Assembly: GCA_905479945.1 (NCBI GenBank)
Contig: CAJQOP010000048.1
Location: forward strand, 1 to 64,000
DNA from: an uncultured Glaciecola sp.
GTDB taxonomy: Bacteria; Pseudomonadota; Gammaproteobacteria; Enterobacterales; Alteromonadaceae
Direction: 5' to 3'
DNA length: 64,000 nucleotides
Part shown: positions 24,676 to 34,371 of the stretch, piece after piece
How the letters are laid out: every line of letters starts with the position of its first letter
Position numbering within the stretch: position 1 is the stretch's first letter
Translations under genes and position numbers: made by a program
The notes under the pieces: model-generated
The model's input: only the letters and a program-made list of their open reading frames with translations
The model's database searches: none
Told to the model about the DNA's origin: nothing

Positions 24676-25449
24676 ATGACAACAAAAATTGCGATGTGGT
24701 CTGGTCCAAGAAATATATCAACAGCTATGATGCGCAGTTGGGAAAACCGTCCTGACTGTGAGGTCGTTGACGAACCTTTTTACGCCTACTTCCTTGATCA
24801 AACAAAACATGCTCACCCTATGTTTGATGATGTTATTGCTTCGCAGGACATAAGCTACGATAAGGTAGCTAAAGATATGAGTAGTGGCCCTTGTGATGGC
24901 CCTCGTGATAGCTCTTTCAATGGCTCTTTCAATGCACCTTTGCAGTATCAAAAGCATATGACGCAGCACATGCTTGCAGGTTGTGACTTAAGTTGGACCA
25001 AGGGTTTGCAGCACTGCATGTTAATTCGCGACCCTGCTTATGTTGTAAATTCCTACACTAATAGTCGTGGTGAATGCTCTGCCGAGGATATTGGTATTCA
25101 GCGTCAATTTGAGTTATATGAAGCAATCAGTAAATTGACTGGGCAAGATATTCCGGTGGTCGATTCAGTATCCGTATTAAACGACCCGCAAAGAATAATA
25201 CCTGCAATGTGCGAAGCACTGGTCGTGGAATGCGGCAATGAAACTCTCAATGCAATGCTAAATTGGCCAACTGGCAGAAGAGATAGCGATGGAGTTTGGG
25301 CAAGCCATTGGTATCACAGTGTCGAAAAGTCGACAGGGTTTGGAACATCAAAAGCTACTGAATTGAACTTGAATGCGTCACAAAAAGCCGTGGTTGATGA
25401 AGTCATGCCTTTTTATGAAAAAATGAAAGCTAAGGCCTTGAGAGCCTAA
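24676..25449 (+). CDS. Sulfotransferase-like P-loop protein
   Basis: 257 aa. The N-terminus MTTKIAMWSGPRNISTAMMR contains a P-loop-like SGPRNIST element typical of PAPS-binding sulfotransferase-fold proteins, followed by VVDEPFYAYFL. A second family segment is HCMLIRDPAYVVNSY near 115-130. AGGAG lies six bases before the ATG, and the gap to the aminotransferase is nine bases. Two-domain proteins with a sulfotransferase-like domain joined to a class IV aminotransferase are known in plants (BCAT-like proteins), which supports a joint function here. Residues about 71-86 are a four-unit 12-bp repeat (GPCD/GPRD/SSFN/GSFN) in a loop. Real sulfotransferase activity is unproven. Confidence 0.75.
   Translation: MTTKIAMWSGPRNISTAMMRSWENRPDCEVVDEPFYAYFLDQTKHAHPMFDDVIASQDISYDKVAKDMSSGPCDGPRDSSFNGSFNAPLQYQKHMTQHMLAGCDLSWTKGLQHCMLIRDPAYVVNSYTNSRGECSAEDIGIQRQFELYEAISKLTGQDIPVVDSVSVLNDPQRIIPAMCEALVVECGNETLNAMLNWPTGRRDSDGVWASHWYHSVEKSTGFGTSKATELNLNASQKAVVDEVMPFYEKMKAKALRA
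24886..24933. repeat. Four 12-bp units inside the sulfotransferase-like gene
   Basis: GGCCCTTGTGAT, GGCCCTCGTGAT, AGCTCTTTCAAT and GGCTCTTTCAAT lie in frame and encode a probable loop insertion. Confidence 0.75.
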
Positions 25450-25545
25450 ATCATGCTGTATTAAGGCTCCCCAAAGCAAATATTTACGCAAAGTCATCAG
25501 CATATGATTTGCCGAAACATGTTAAATAGCCTTAAAAAAATCGTT

Positions 25546-27672
25546 CTATTGTGCTGTTTTAGCGAGTTTTGTAAGTGTATTAAAAACGTCTTTATCAGCC
25601 AGCAGCGCGATTTTCTCTCTATTACTCATCCACTCTAGCGCTTCATCCTGATGATGCGCGTCATTTATTTTGTATGCTAAGCTCATTTTATCAACCGGTG
25701 GTTCACCGCGAGCTTGTATCGATACTTTATCCGCGGCATTAAAGTGCACATCACGTAGTTTTTGACTAGAAATGAGTGCTTTGATATCAATCGTTTTAAG
25801 TTGCTTAGAGAGCTTTTGAGAAAATTTGTCTCTATCTTTTATCATTAGGATATCAGTCACTTCTTCGGGAATATTTAAGATACCGAGATATCTTAGTATC
25901 TTAGCTAAACTTCTACTGCCACTTAAGGCTGATAACGGAATTGAGAACATGAGCCCTACTAAGGTGGGAGAAAGCCAAATTAGCAGCATAGGCGAGTAAC
26001 GAGACAGCACTGCTGCCATCACTAATCCAATGACAGTATGCCAGAAATGTCGTCGACACAAAGCCAACCATGGTGTTCCAGTGTATTGACGTTGTTGGGT
26101 ATTCCAACCTGAATCGCGCCCTCTAAAAATGTCAATGATGTGCTTGACGTGTATCAACATGAAAATTGGCGCATACAGAACGGAGAAGAATGTTTCTACT
26201 AACATTCCCAGCGTCATTCTAATAATACCGAGCGGTTTTCTTAATGGAGAATGAAAAAAGGCTCGGATTAAACCAAGCACCTTTGGAACGATTAGAATTA
26301 CCATAGTAAAAATAAATAAACTCACCATTCGTTCAGAGTCAAACACCGGCCAGTTTGGGAACAAGGTCAGTTCAGTAGTAAAATATTCAACGTCAACGTA
26401 GTGGATTTGAATAGCCATTGCAATGCCGATCAATATTAATGCAAACCAAAATGGCGATGCCATATAGCCCATAACACCTGTTAGCATATGAAACCTGTTT
26501 GGCCATCGTAAACCTCTCGCTTTTAATACTGCCAAGTGCTGAATATTTCCCTGTGCCCAGCGCCGATCACGCACCGCAACATCTGACAGGCTCGGAGGGC
26601 TTTCTTCCCAAGACCCTTTTAGCGCTGGCAACATTTTGACCGACCACCCTGCTCTGCGCATCAATGCGGCTTCAACAAAGTCGTGAGATAATATGTCGCC
26701 AGAAAATGGCTTTACGCCGCCAAGTGTTGGTAAGCCAGCGGACTCGGCAAAGGCGCTTACTCTTATAATTGCGTTGTGGCCCCAATAGTTGCCGTCATTG
26801 CTTTGCCACGCTGTTATTCCTCTTGCAACAATAGGTCCATATATCGTGCCCGCGAACTGTTGCAAGCGAGCAAAAAGCGTATCGCCTCTGTATAAACAAG
26901 GTAAGGTTTGAATAATTCCGCTGTTTTCGTCACTGGCCATTTCCTGCATCAAAGTGAGTAAGGTGCTTGCAGACAACAAGCTATCAGCATCGAGCAAAAT
27001 CATGTAGTCATAACGCCCGCCCCAACGACAGACAAATTCGTGCACATTGCCTGCTTTTTTCGCAGTATTGTTAAAACGACGGCGATACCATACTTTGATA
27101 TCTGGCGATAAAGCTTCTTTTAATTTTTGAAACGCTGCGGTTTCTTTGACCCAAAGCTCGGGCTTATTGGAATCTGAAATAATGAATATGTCAAATTGTC
27201 CATTTAATCCTTTTTCAGTGAGCTCTTTACCCATGGCATAAAGCGCCCCAAATGCTTCGCTGGTATCTTCATTATAAACTGGCATCAACAGCACTGTTTT
27301 CTTTGTAGATATGTCCATAGCAGAAACGTCGCGAGATTTACCCGAAAAAATAAAACCAGCGACAGCTGCGCAAGCAGCCAAAGCAATCCACACAAACGTG
27401 ATACAAAACAATCCAACCATTATCCATTGCAATACGGTGGTGTCAGCTTGAGATATTGTCAGTATCATTTGATTGGTTGCGTAAGTCGTCAATGCAATTG
27501 CGCCACCAAACGTAATAAGCCTGGCTATAAATGGGATCCAGCCTTGCCAAAAATGCTTCACCTTCGGTTTCAATGAGAAATCCTGAGCTGGCATATCTAA
27601 AGTCATTTCGCTTGGCGTAGCTTTATTCATTGTGCTTATCGCGTCCATCTGTAAAGCCATGTCTCGCCCCAC
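25546..27672 (-). CDS. opgH: Glucans biosynthesis glucosyltransferase OpgH
   Basis: Up to 708 aa. Inner-membrane GT2-family enzyme that polymerises the beta-glucan backbone of osmoregulated periplasmic glucans from UDP-glucose. Seen: two N-terminal helices (about 35-110), a cytosolic catalytic domain with LLDADSLLS and ILSHDFVEAALMRRAGW, the RDRRWAQGN (QxxRW-type) motif, then several C-terminal helices. It overlaps opgG by 37 bp. The listed start is a GTG at 27672; ATG codons at 27660, 27648 and 27630 follow, and the last lies just after the opgG stop codon, so the true start is uncertain by up to 14 residues. The operon order opgG-opgH is the usual one. Confidence 0.94.
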   Translation of the reverse strand: MGRDMALQMDAISTMNKATPSEMTLDMPAQDFSLKPKVKHFWQGWIPFIARLITFGGAIALTTYATNQMILTISQADTTVLQWIMVGLFCITFVWIALAACAAVAGFIFSGKSRDVSAMDISTKKTVLLMPVYNEDTSEAFGALYAMGKELTEKGLNGQFDIFIISDSNKPELWVKETAAFQKLKEALSPDIKVWYRRRFNNTAKKAGNVHEFVCRWGGRYDYMILLDADSLLSASTLLTLMQEMASDENSGIIQTLPCLYRGDTLFARLQQFAGTIYGPIVARGITAWQSNDGNYWGHNAIIRVSAFAESAGLPTLGGVKPFSGDILSHDFVEAALMRRAGWSVKMLPALKGSWEESPPSLSDVAVRDRRWAQGNIQHLAVLKARGLRWPNRFHMLTGVMGYMASPFWFALILIGIAMAIQIHYVDVEYFTTELTLFPNWPVFDSERMVSLFIFTMVILIVPKVLGLIRAFFHSPLRKPLGIIRMTLGMLVETFFSVLYAPIFMLIHVKHIIDIFRGRDSGWNTQQRQYTGTPWLALCRRHFWHTVIGLVMAAVLSRYSPMLLIWLSPTLVGLMFSIPLSALSGSRSLAKILRYLGILNIPEEVTDILMIKDRDKFSQKLSKQLKTIDIKALISSQKLRDVHFNAADKVSIQARGEPPVDKMSLAYKINDAHHQDEALEWMSNREKIALLADKDVFNTLTKLAKTAQ

Positions 27673-29201
27673 TTAGTGTCATTTGCTGAGAGAGCAACAC
27701 GAAGCTCAGCGTAATCCTCTTCTGCGGCTTGGAATTTCACAACGACTCTCAGATTTCCAGTCTCGGGGACCACTTTATGTATAGTGCCGGTAATACGTCC
27801 CGTGGAACTGGTCGCACTTACTTTTAAATTCGAGGGGATCTCATCCAAAGCAAAATCAATGACAAAATCTCGCTCTGTTGCCGAACCTAATGTGCGTCCC
27901 GATGACGATGATAAAATACGCCCACTGCTCTCTTCATTGGCAAGCGATGCGCCAAACGACAGTTCATAGGCAAACTTATATTCTTCTCCGGCCTTTAAAG
28001 GCTTATCTGGCTGCCAAAAAGCGACAATATTGTCATGAATTTCTTGCTTGGTTGGTATTTCGAGTAATTCGACATGTCCGGGGCCCCAATCACCTATCGG
28101 AGTTACCCAAGCAGATGGACGCTCATGATAATGCGCTTCAATATCTTCAAAGTTTGCAAACTTACGCGCTCGTTGTAATAAACCAAAACCTTTGATCGCT
28201 GAATCTTTGAATACCGACACTTCAAGACGCTCTGGGTTGGCTAAGGGACGCCATACTCTCTCGCCATTGCCTCTCAACATTAGCAAACCATCAGAATCAT
28301 GAACTGAAGGCCTGAAATCATCAAAACGATTACGATTTAAGGAATTAAACAAGAACATTGAAGTCAGCGGCGCAATGCCAAAAGATGGAATGTTGATGCG
28401 AGGATAAAGCGTACTTTCTACTTTAATATTGGTGTTTTTGCCAGGCCAAGCGATAAAAGTAAAAGCGCCCGAAACCGACTTACTCTGCATAATTGCGTGC
28501 ACAACTAATTTTTCTGATGTTTCACTAGGCCGCTCTATCCAAAATTCAGTGAATACAGGAAATTCCTCGCCTGAAGGTTTTCCTGTATTTATGGCTAAGC
28601 CACGTGCCGATAGTCCATACCAGTTGGTTTGTCCAACAGCTCTGAAGTAAGTGCCACCTTGAAAGACCAAAAATTCATCCCACTTTTGCGCATTATTAAT
28701 AGGTGTGGTGACGCTAAAACCAGAGTACCCTTGAGCGTCAGTTTGTTTAACTTTTTCTTGTTCTTTGTCGTAAGAGAAAATTTCAGTGGTATACAAAATT
28801 CGCCTCGACACGCCAGCAACTACTAAGTTGAGTTTGACCGGCGTTTTAAATAGAAATCCAGGATGCAGAGGGTTGACTCTAAAGTTACGAGACTCTTTTG
28901 ACCAAATAGTCGCGCTTCTTCTAAATTGTATTTTTTTATAATCGTCGTAACTCATTTGGCTTAAGGGATTGTCAGCGGGAATTACAGGTAATTGGTATTC
29001 ACTTGCAGCTAACTCCTTCGCTTTGTCATTCAACCAGGCTCGGCTGAAACGATGAGTCGGACGTTCCTTCTCCTCTATATTGACCGTTTCAGTGGTTTGT
29101 TGATCTTGTCCTATTTGAACTTGCGGTTTTTGAGCGGAGCCCAAGGAAGAGAAAAATATGAGCAGTGGTATTGCACTCAAAAGAGGTAGTTTTTTCAGCA
29201 A
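27636..29201 (-). CDS. opgG: Glucans biosynthesis protein OpgG
   Basis: 521 aa, the usual MdoG/OpgG size. A signal peptide (LKKLPLLSAIPLLIFFSSLGSAQ) sends it to the periplasm, where it takes part in glucan backbone release and branching. Family segments include PLSQMSYDDYKKIQFR near 62-77, GYSGFSVTTPIN near 138-149 and the WVTPIGDWGPGHVELLEIPT region near 362-382. First gene of the opgGH operon, transcribed from the roughly 500-bp gap to the right. Such genes are often osmotically regulated, but I see no defined operator. Confidence 0.94.
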   Translation of the reverse strand: MLKKLPLLSAIPLLIFFSSLGSAQKPQVQIGQDQQTTETVNIEEKERPTHRFSRAWLNDKAKELAASEYQLPVIPADNPLSQMSYDDYKKIQFRRSATIWSKESRNFRVNPLHPGFLFKTPVKLNLVVAGVSRRILYTTEIFSYDKEQEKVKQTDAQGYSGFSVTTPINNAQKWDEFLVFQGGTYFRAVGQTNWYGLSARGLAINTGKPSGEEFPVFTEFWIERPSETSEKLVVHAIMQSKSVSGAFTFIAWPGKNTNIKVESTLYPRINIPSFGIAPLTSMFLFNSLNRNRFDDFRPSVHDSDGLLMLRGNGERVWRPLANPERLEVSVFKDSAIKGFGLLQRARKFANFEDIEAHYHERPSAWVTPIGDWGPGHVELLEIPTKQEIHDNIVAFWQPDKPLKAGEEYKFAYELSFGASLANEESSGRILSSSSGRTLGSATERDFVIDFALDEIPSNLKVSATSSTGRITGTIHKVVPETGNLRVVVKFQAAEEDYAELRVALSANDTKWGETWLYRWTR

Positions 29202-29717
29202 AATGGCGATCCTTATAAAATGATGTCAATTAACATTATCGTTAAACGTCACTCGAACATTGCTTCGTCGCAATTTATGTTCGTAATACAAAGACTTCTT
29301 GCATTGAAATAGCTTATCTCAAAAATGCTATAACGAATGAAGCGCACTTCTAAGTAGAAAGTTCTATTTACAATTATTTAACATATTGAAAAGCATAATA
29401 AATTAATGAAAAGTCTAACTTTCGAATTTGATGACTTCAAGGTTTAGGCGTGGTTAAAAGCATAGACATTGAGTAAATCTTCCATTTAAATTTAGAAAAC
29501 TAGGGGTTTGTTGCAAAACGAGGGTTTTAGTTGCTGTTTGGCTACACTGTTTTACAGCAAAATTGTAGATTATTTAGAAGAGCGTTGCGATTGCAGCCCG
29601 CCTAGAGTTTTCGCTAACTATAGTAATCTCTGCCAGTTCGCGAACAATCGATTTTCTTCATTTCATCAAGTTGGGTATAAAAAATTAAGCAAGAGTGGAA
29701 GGTAGTGCCTTAAGAAA
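29202..29717. other. 516-bp AT-rich gap, no gene supported
   Basis: Upstream region of opgG. A 65-codon plus-strand ORF (29508..29705) is present, but it has no ribosome binding site or family resemblance and is treated as chance. The promoter of opgGH must lie here; no specific site is clear. Confidence 0.4.
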
Positions 29718-30056
29718 TTAATTAACATCAGCTTTGATCTTAGCCTTTTGGCGTTCAAAAGCTACCCAGAGTAAAAACTCTTGATAGAGCACATCATTTG
29801 TAGTTTTGCTATCTTGCCATTTCTTAAATTGCTCGGATGTACAAACAACGTCTTCTTTCACTAACTTTTCTTTAGTCGTGCCTTTAAAAAGTGTCGTTAG
29901 ACTGATCTGGCCACTTTCGTCTGAAAATATACCTTCTCCATCGTTCATCTCCTCCTGCGCTTGCGCAGTTGTGACGAATGATAGAAATATAAAACTCATG
30001 AGTTTCAAACATCTAATACTGTTGGAATGCGCAGTTGAAAACATCTTTGGAGTCAT
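29718..30056 (-). CDS. Small hypothetical secreted protein
   Basis: 112 aa. An N-terminal hydrophobic segment (LKLMSFIFLSFVTTAQAQEE) is a probable signal peptide with a 16-residue leader in front, so an internal Met (MSFIF, residue 20) is an alternative start. The mature part is short and charged (TTKEKLVKEDVVCTSEQFKKW) with one Cys. No family recognised. It lies downstream of the porin gene on the same strand but behind a hairpin. Confidence 0.5.
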   Translation of the reverse strand: MTPKMFSTAHSNSIRCLKLMSFIFLSFVTTAQAQEEMNDGEGIFSDESGQISLTTLFKGTTKEKLVKEDVVCTSEQFKKWQDSKTTNDVLYQEFLLWVAFERQKAKIKADVN

Positions 30057-30100
30057 ATTGTTAAACCCTATTATCTAGTTAATTGTGTTTCGCCGCAGAT

Positions 30101-30130
30101 AGAGTGAGCGAAAACTAATTCGCTCACTCT
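30101..30130 (-). terminator. 12-bp perfect hairpin after the porin gene
   Basis: AGAGTGAGCGAA and TTCGCTCACTCT with a 6-nt loop lie just past the porin stop codon. There is no long T-run, so it may be an attenuating hairpin or 3'-end stabiliser rather than a classical terminator. Confidence 0.65.
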
Positions 30131-30138
30131 TCAATTAT

Positions 30139-31170
30139 TTAAAGTTTGACCATCCCACCAATAGCCAATGAGTTAAACGAATCTTGACCTTCAGTGTCGC
30201 CTTGAGTCGCTTGGATCCAAAATCTCACTCCTTTGGTTGGTGCGTAGTGATATGCCACAGTTGTTCGGTCATGGTCAGCACCCGCAATACCGTCCGCAGA
30301 ATTGCTTCCATATTGGCCTAAGCTAACACTCGCAGCGTGCTTGCCTTGTGTGTAACCTAGCTTCCAATTTAAGAAATCTCGTTCACTATTATTAACTAAG
30401 TCAGACTCACCGTAGGTTGCGGTAAAATTAACACCCGATCCGTGCTTATATCCCGCTAAAATGCCTCTTCCACTTTCAGCTCCAAAAAATCCTGGTGTGC
30501 CATTGCCGTCAATGTTAGCTTGCGGATCTGTATCATTATCTGCATCTCCAAAATCACTTACCCAAGCATTCGCTCGCCAACCATTCTTGGCATATTTAAC
30601 AGCAAACTCTCTACTACTGTCCTCGCCTTGCTGAGCGTAGAATTTTATGCCTCCCATGAAACTTGGCGACTCATAAGCTATGCGTTCACTAAAGATGGAT
30701 TGTGTTTGTACAAAAGGTGTTTGGCTTTGTCCCGCAGGGCCTCTTCTCGTTGAACCAAAACGTTGGCTCATACCGAGAGGATCTGACCACCATGTTCCTG
30801 ACTGATCAACATCCGAAGCAATCCAAGTTATCGACGCACCAGTTCCTAATTTTACCTTTCCATATTTGCCTGACACCCAAATTTCTTGGATTCTGTTTCG
30901 TGCATTCGAGTCTGACTGTAGAAGGTTTGAAACACCCTCGTCTAAGCCAATTTCTACTTGAGCGCCAAAAGTAAGGCCATCGTAATCAACTGAACCTTTA
31001 ATGCCGATAGTCGATTCTGCAAATTCGTGTCTACCAAAATATAAATCATCCGAGGTGTCATCGCTGACTACATTGTAGATCACGCGACCGTATGCAGTGA
31101 TATCTGCAATTGCATATGTTGGCATAATAAACGGTGTTACTAAAACAGCTGCTGTGAGTAATTTTTTCAT
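30139..31170 (-). CDS. Outer-membrane porin
   Basis: 343 aa. A signal peptide (KKLLTAAVLVTPFIMPTYA) precedes ADITAYGRVIYNV, the typical first strand of general porins (DVTLYGR-like). Alternating hydrophobic strands continue to a C-terminal strand that ends in MVKL. The predicted 16-stranded barrel with acidic loops suits small solutes. It is the last gene of the dctP-dctQ-dctM-porin set on the minus strand, 31 bp after dctM, so it likely delivers the TRAP substrate across the outer membrane. The substrate is not indicated by sequence. Confidence 0.88.
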   Translation of the reverse strand: MKKLLTAAVLVTPFIMPTYAIADITAYGRVIYNVVSDDTSDDLYFGRHEFAESTIGIKGSVDYDGLTFGAQVEIGLDEGVSNLLQSDSNARNRIQEIWVSGKYGKVKLGTGASITWIASDVDQSGTWWSDPLGMSQRFGSTRRGPAGQSQTPFVQTQSIFSERIAYESPSFMGGIKFYAQQGEDSSREFAVKYAKNGWRANAWVSDFGDADNDTDPQANIDGNGTPGFFGAESGRGILAGYKHGSGVNFTATYGESDLVNNSERDFLNWKLGYTQGKHAASVSLGQYGSNSADGIAGADHDRTTVAYHYAPTKGVRFWIQATQGDTEGQDSFNSLAIGGMVKL

Positions 31171-31201
31171 TATTTTTTCCCTTTTATATATTGTTGTGTT
31201 T

Positions 31202-32482
31202 TTATTTTATTATTAGGTAGTTTGGCATCAGCAGAACTAAGGCCAACACCACTATTTGTATTAAAATGAATGGAATGACACCTTTGTAAATAGTCGTTGT
31301 TTTAAGCGATTTTGGCGCTACGCCTTTTAGATAAAACAGACTAAAGCCGAAGGGCGGTGTCAAAAATGAGGTTTGTAAATTGAGTGATATTAATATTGCA
31401 AACCAAACCAGATCGATATTTAAGGCCATGGCAACTGGCGTTAAAATAGGCACAATCAAGAATGCGATTTCGATAAAATCGATAAAAAACCCAAGAATTA
31501 AAATGGCCAACATAGCGAGTAGAATGAACGTCCATTTTTCGCCTGGTAATTCCATGAAGAACTCTTCGACTAAGTACTCACTCCCCGAATAGCTAAACAC
31601 CATTGAGAATGCCGTTGCACCTATCAGCACGGCAAATATCATTGCGGTGACTTTAACTGTCTCTTTAGACACTATGTGGGTAGTTAGAAAAGACAACTTT
31701 CCGTAACATGCGGCTAAGACTAACGAGCCGATAGCTCCAATCGCAGAAGATTCTGTTGGTGTTGCGATACCGCTGAAGATAGAGCCCAGTACCACTATAA
31801 CTAAGGTTAAAGGTGGCACAATGTCTTTCATTGCCTGCACCAATAGTTCTCGCCTACTCTCTGTGACGACTAAAGGTGGACAAAACTCTGGTTTAATTTT
31901 GCCTAAAACTAAAATATAGATGGTGTAAGCGGCTATTAGTAAACAACCAGGTATGATGGCCGCTTTGAATAGATCCCCTACTGGAACACCCATTACGTCC
32001 CCTAAAATAATCAAAATAATGGATGGCGGAATAATCTGGCCCAAGGTTCCCGACGCACAAATCACTCCAGCGGCTGTTGGCTCGTGATAGTTGTTTTTCA
32101 ACATGACGGGCAATGATATAACTCCCATAGCGACGACGCTTGCACCAACAACGCCGGTAGATGCGGCCAATAAAGCACCTACTATTATGGTTGAAATGGC
32201 AACGCCACCTGAAAGTCCTCCAAATAGCTTTGCTGATGATTCTAATAACCGTTCTGCTAATCCTGTTTTTTGTAACACGATCCCCATAAAGATAAACATA
32301 GGAATGGCCATTAAGGTCGTGTTTTCCATTATGTTCATAATGCGATAAGGCATAAATGCAAATAAATCGGTTCCTAACACGATGACGCCCACGATCACTG
32401 ATATTCCCGCAAAAGTGAACGCAACCGAATAACCTAAAAATAAGCACAGCAAGGCAATTAAAAACAGAATAATACCGGTCAT
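31202..32482 (-). CDS. dctM: TRAP transporter large subunit DctM
   Basis: 426 aa, a 12-helix inner-membrane carrier of the DctM family. Seen: ENTTLMAIPMFIFMG near 53-67, the Gly/Ala-rich helix GALLAASTGVVGASVVAMG near 102-120, SGTLGQIIPPSIILI near 144-158, and GIATPTESSAIGAIGSLV near 238-255. It moves solute with a sodium gradient. Its start overlaps the dctQ stop codon by four bases. Part of the unit dctP-dctQ-dctM-porin. Confidence 0.95.
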   Translation of the reverse strand: MTGIILFLIALLCLFLGYSVAFTFAGISVIVGVIVLGTDLFAFMPYRIMNIMENTTLMAIPMFIFMGIVLQKTGLAERLLESSAKLFGGLSGGVAISTIIVGALLAASTGVVGASVVAMGVISLPVMLKNNYHEPTAAGVICASGTLGQIIPPSIILIILGDVMGVPVGDLFKAAIIPGCLLIAAYTIYILVLGKIKPEFCPPLVVTESRRELLVQAMKDIVPPLTLVIVVLGSIFSGIATPTESSAIGAIGSLVLAACYGKLSFLTTHIVSKETVKVTAMIFAVLIGATAFSMVFSYSGSEYLVEEFFMELPGEKWTFILLAMLAILILGFFIDFIEIAFLIVPILTPVAMALNIDLVWFAILISLNLQTSFLTPPFGFSLFYLKGVAPKSLKTTTIYKGVIPFILIQIVVLALVLLMPNYLIIK

Positions 32483-32997
32483 TTTCTATTCTCCGCTGAT
32501 TTTACAACTGTGATAATTTGAATGTTTTTGAGTGTCACGTACAAAATACTAAGTAAGAGGAATATGCTTGATACCGGAATAACTGAGCGGACAATCCATC
32601 TATAAGGTAGGCCACCAGGATCAGCACTGCCCTCTCCCATGCTATAAGCATCCATTGTATAGCCCCAACTAAAATACAAAATGAGCAAAGTAAAAGGCAA
32701 AGCGAACAGTACTGAACCGCCAATGTTAATAAGAGCTTTATAGCGTTCGCTCATTTTTTCATAGAAAATATCAACTCGTACGTGACCGTCTTCTTTTAGC
32801 GTATAACCCACTCCCAACATGAACATTGCTGCAAATAAATGCCACTCTAGTTCTTGCATTGCTATGCTGACGTCATTAAATAGATACCGCATTACCACGT
32901 CATAGAAGACATTTAGAATCATCAAAATCATTAGTAGACTGCACAAGTTGCCAAGTCCATTCAGGATTTTTTCAAGAAGGTGAATTACAACTTTCAT
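32479..32997 (-). CDS. dctQ: TRAP transporter small subunit DctQ
   Basis: 172 aa with four predicted membrane helices and the DctQ pattern MRYLFNDVSIAMQELEWHLFA near 37-57, then EDGHVRVDIFYEKMSERYK near 69-87. It overlaps dctM by four bases and follows dctP by about 80 bp. Confidence 0.93.
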   Translation of the reverse strand: MKVVIHLLEKILNGLGNLCSLLMILMILNVFYDVVMRYLFNDVSIAMQELEWHLFAAMFMLGVGYTLKEDGHVRVDIFYEKMSERYKALINIGGSVLFALPFTLLILYFSWGYTMDAYSMGEGSADPGGLPYRWIVRSVIPVSSIFLLLSILYVTLKNIQIITVVKSAENRK

Positions 32998-33079
32998 TAT
33001 TTAACTCTTAGCAACGGCACACAGACTTCGTGTGCCTTAATTGAATAAATAGATTAAATTTTTGCAGGGTCAGTCAATG

Positions 33080-34165
33080 CTATTTAGCATCAAAATTGTC
33101 AAGATAAGCCCTATCAGAGAAATTAGTCCAAGCTCTTATTTGGTCTTGATAGGTATAAATTGATTCTAGTATTTCCTTAGTTTTTGGGTCTTTATCAGCA
33201 GCTTCTTTTAGTAGTTCAGCTGTAGCAATTCTGATTTTGGCCATGACAGGTTTTGGAAAGGAGCGAATTTTCACGTTAGGGTATTCATCTTGCAACAAGG
33301 CTAAATTAACCCCACTTTCATGCATCGATTGAGCATACATATCGTAAGCTGCAGCTTTCATAGCGATGGTAAGAATTTGTTGAAGATCAGGCGGCAATGA
33401 ATCATAGGCTTTTTGATTTACCATGAATTGCAATTCAGTTGCTGGCTCATGCCAACCGGTGTAATAAAATGGCGCAATTTTGTGAAATCCCATACGCAAA
33501 TCTAATGAGGGACCAACCCACTCTAATGCATCTATGGTATTGCGTTCTAGTGCCGTATAAAGCTCACCTGAAGGAATATTGGTAGGCTTCGCACCTAACT
33601 TTGCAAGTACCTCTCCAGCAAAACCGGGGATGCGCATTTTTAAGCCTTTAAAGTCTTCAATTGAATTAATTTCTTTACGAAACCAACCTCCCATCTGATT
33701 ACCGGTATTACCGCCTGGAAATGACATTATGCCGTATTGGTCATACGTCTTTTTCATCAACTCCATGCCGCCGCCATAATAAAACCAAGCATATTGCTCT
33801 GGTGCTGTCATCCCAAATGGAAGGGTAGTAAAAAATAAAGTATTAAAGTCTTTTCCTTTCCAATAGTAAGATGCAGAGTGCCCCATTTGATATTGACCAC
33901 TTTTGACAAAGTCAAAGATACCGAGAGCTGATTTATGTTTATTAGCTGAATCGATTCTAATGGTTAGTCGACCGTTAGACATTTCGTCTACCATTTTGGC
34001 CATGTTTTTCGATGCATCACCAAAAATTGGAAAGTTTGGTCCCCATGTTTCAGCCAGTCGCCATTTATATTTTTTCTGGTCGTCCGCAATAGCAGGTTGT
34101 ACTGCAACAGACGCTAGAATTAATACGCCAGTGCACAATCGATATATTTTGTTAGCCAAGTTCAT
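33080..34165 (-). CDS. dctP: TRAP substrate-binding protein DctP (TakP-like)
   Basis: 361 aa periplasmic receptor with a signal peptide (LCTGVLILASVAVQPAIADD). The fold matches the larger TakP/mannitol-chloroaromatic type group: WRLAETWGPNFPIFGDASKN near 35-54, the GLKMRIPGFAGEVLAKLGA region near 173-191 with the Arg that usually anchors a carboxylate, and IDALEWVGPSLDLRMGFH near 210-227. A 2-oxoacid or related organic acid is the most likely ligand class by family, not proved here. First gene of the TRAP/porin operon and divergent from a Cache-type two-component system that may sense the same compound. Confidence 0.9.
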   Translation of the reverse strand: MNLANKIYRLCTGVLILASVAVQPAIADDQKKYKWRLAETWGPNFPIFGDASKNMAKMVDEMSNGRLTIRIDSANKHKSALGIFDFVKSGQYQMGHSASYYWKGKDFNTLFFTTLPFGMTAPEQYAWFYYGGGMELMKKTYDQYGIMSFPGGNTGNQMGGWFRKEINSIEDFKGLKMRIPGFAGEVLAKLGAKPTNIPSGELYTALERNTIDALEWVGPSLDLRMGFHKIAPFYYTGWHEPATELQFMVNQKAYDSLPPDLQQILTIAMKAAAYDMYAQSMHESGVNLALLQDEYPNVKIRSFPKPVMAKIRIATAELLKEAADKDPKTKEILESIYTYQDQIRAWTNFSDRAYLDNFDAK

Positions 34166-34255
34166 ACTTAATGCCTCATTTTCTGCAAATGCAGTGATTA
34201 AAAATCTATGCTTTTTTTGTTAACTAGATGTTAAACACCTGAGGGAAATAAACTA

Positions 34256-34294
34256 TTCGGACGAATACCGAAGCGACCTAGGTAGAACCACCTA
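34256..34294. promoter_or_regulatory. Inverted repeats between the TRAP operon and its kinase
   Basis: TTCGG (34256-34260) and CCGAA (34268-34272), then TAGGT (34279-34283) and ACCTA (34290-34294), form two short inverted repeats in the 206-bp divergent gap. They are candidate sites for the adjacent NarL/FixJ-type regulator. Each is short, so the call is tentative. Confidence 0.4.
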
Positions 34295-34371
34295 CGTGTT
34301 AATAGATTGTGAATAAGGCGCTAACCTGAAATACTGTTCACTGCGAGAATATGAGATAGAGGTAGGTAAAC

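Noticed and set aside
29508-29705. 65-codon plus-strand ORF upstream of opgG
   Set aside because: No ribosome binding site or family resemblance; treated as chance in an AT-rich gap.
31893-32447. 184-codon minus-strand ORF
   Set aside because: Shadow frame inside dctM; the dctM frame has clear family motifs.
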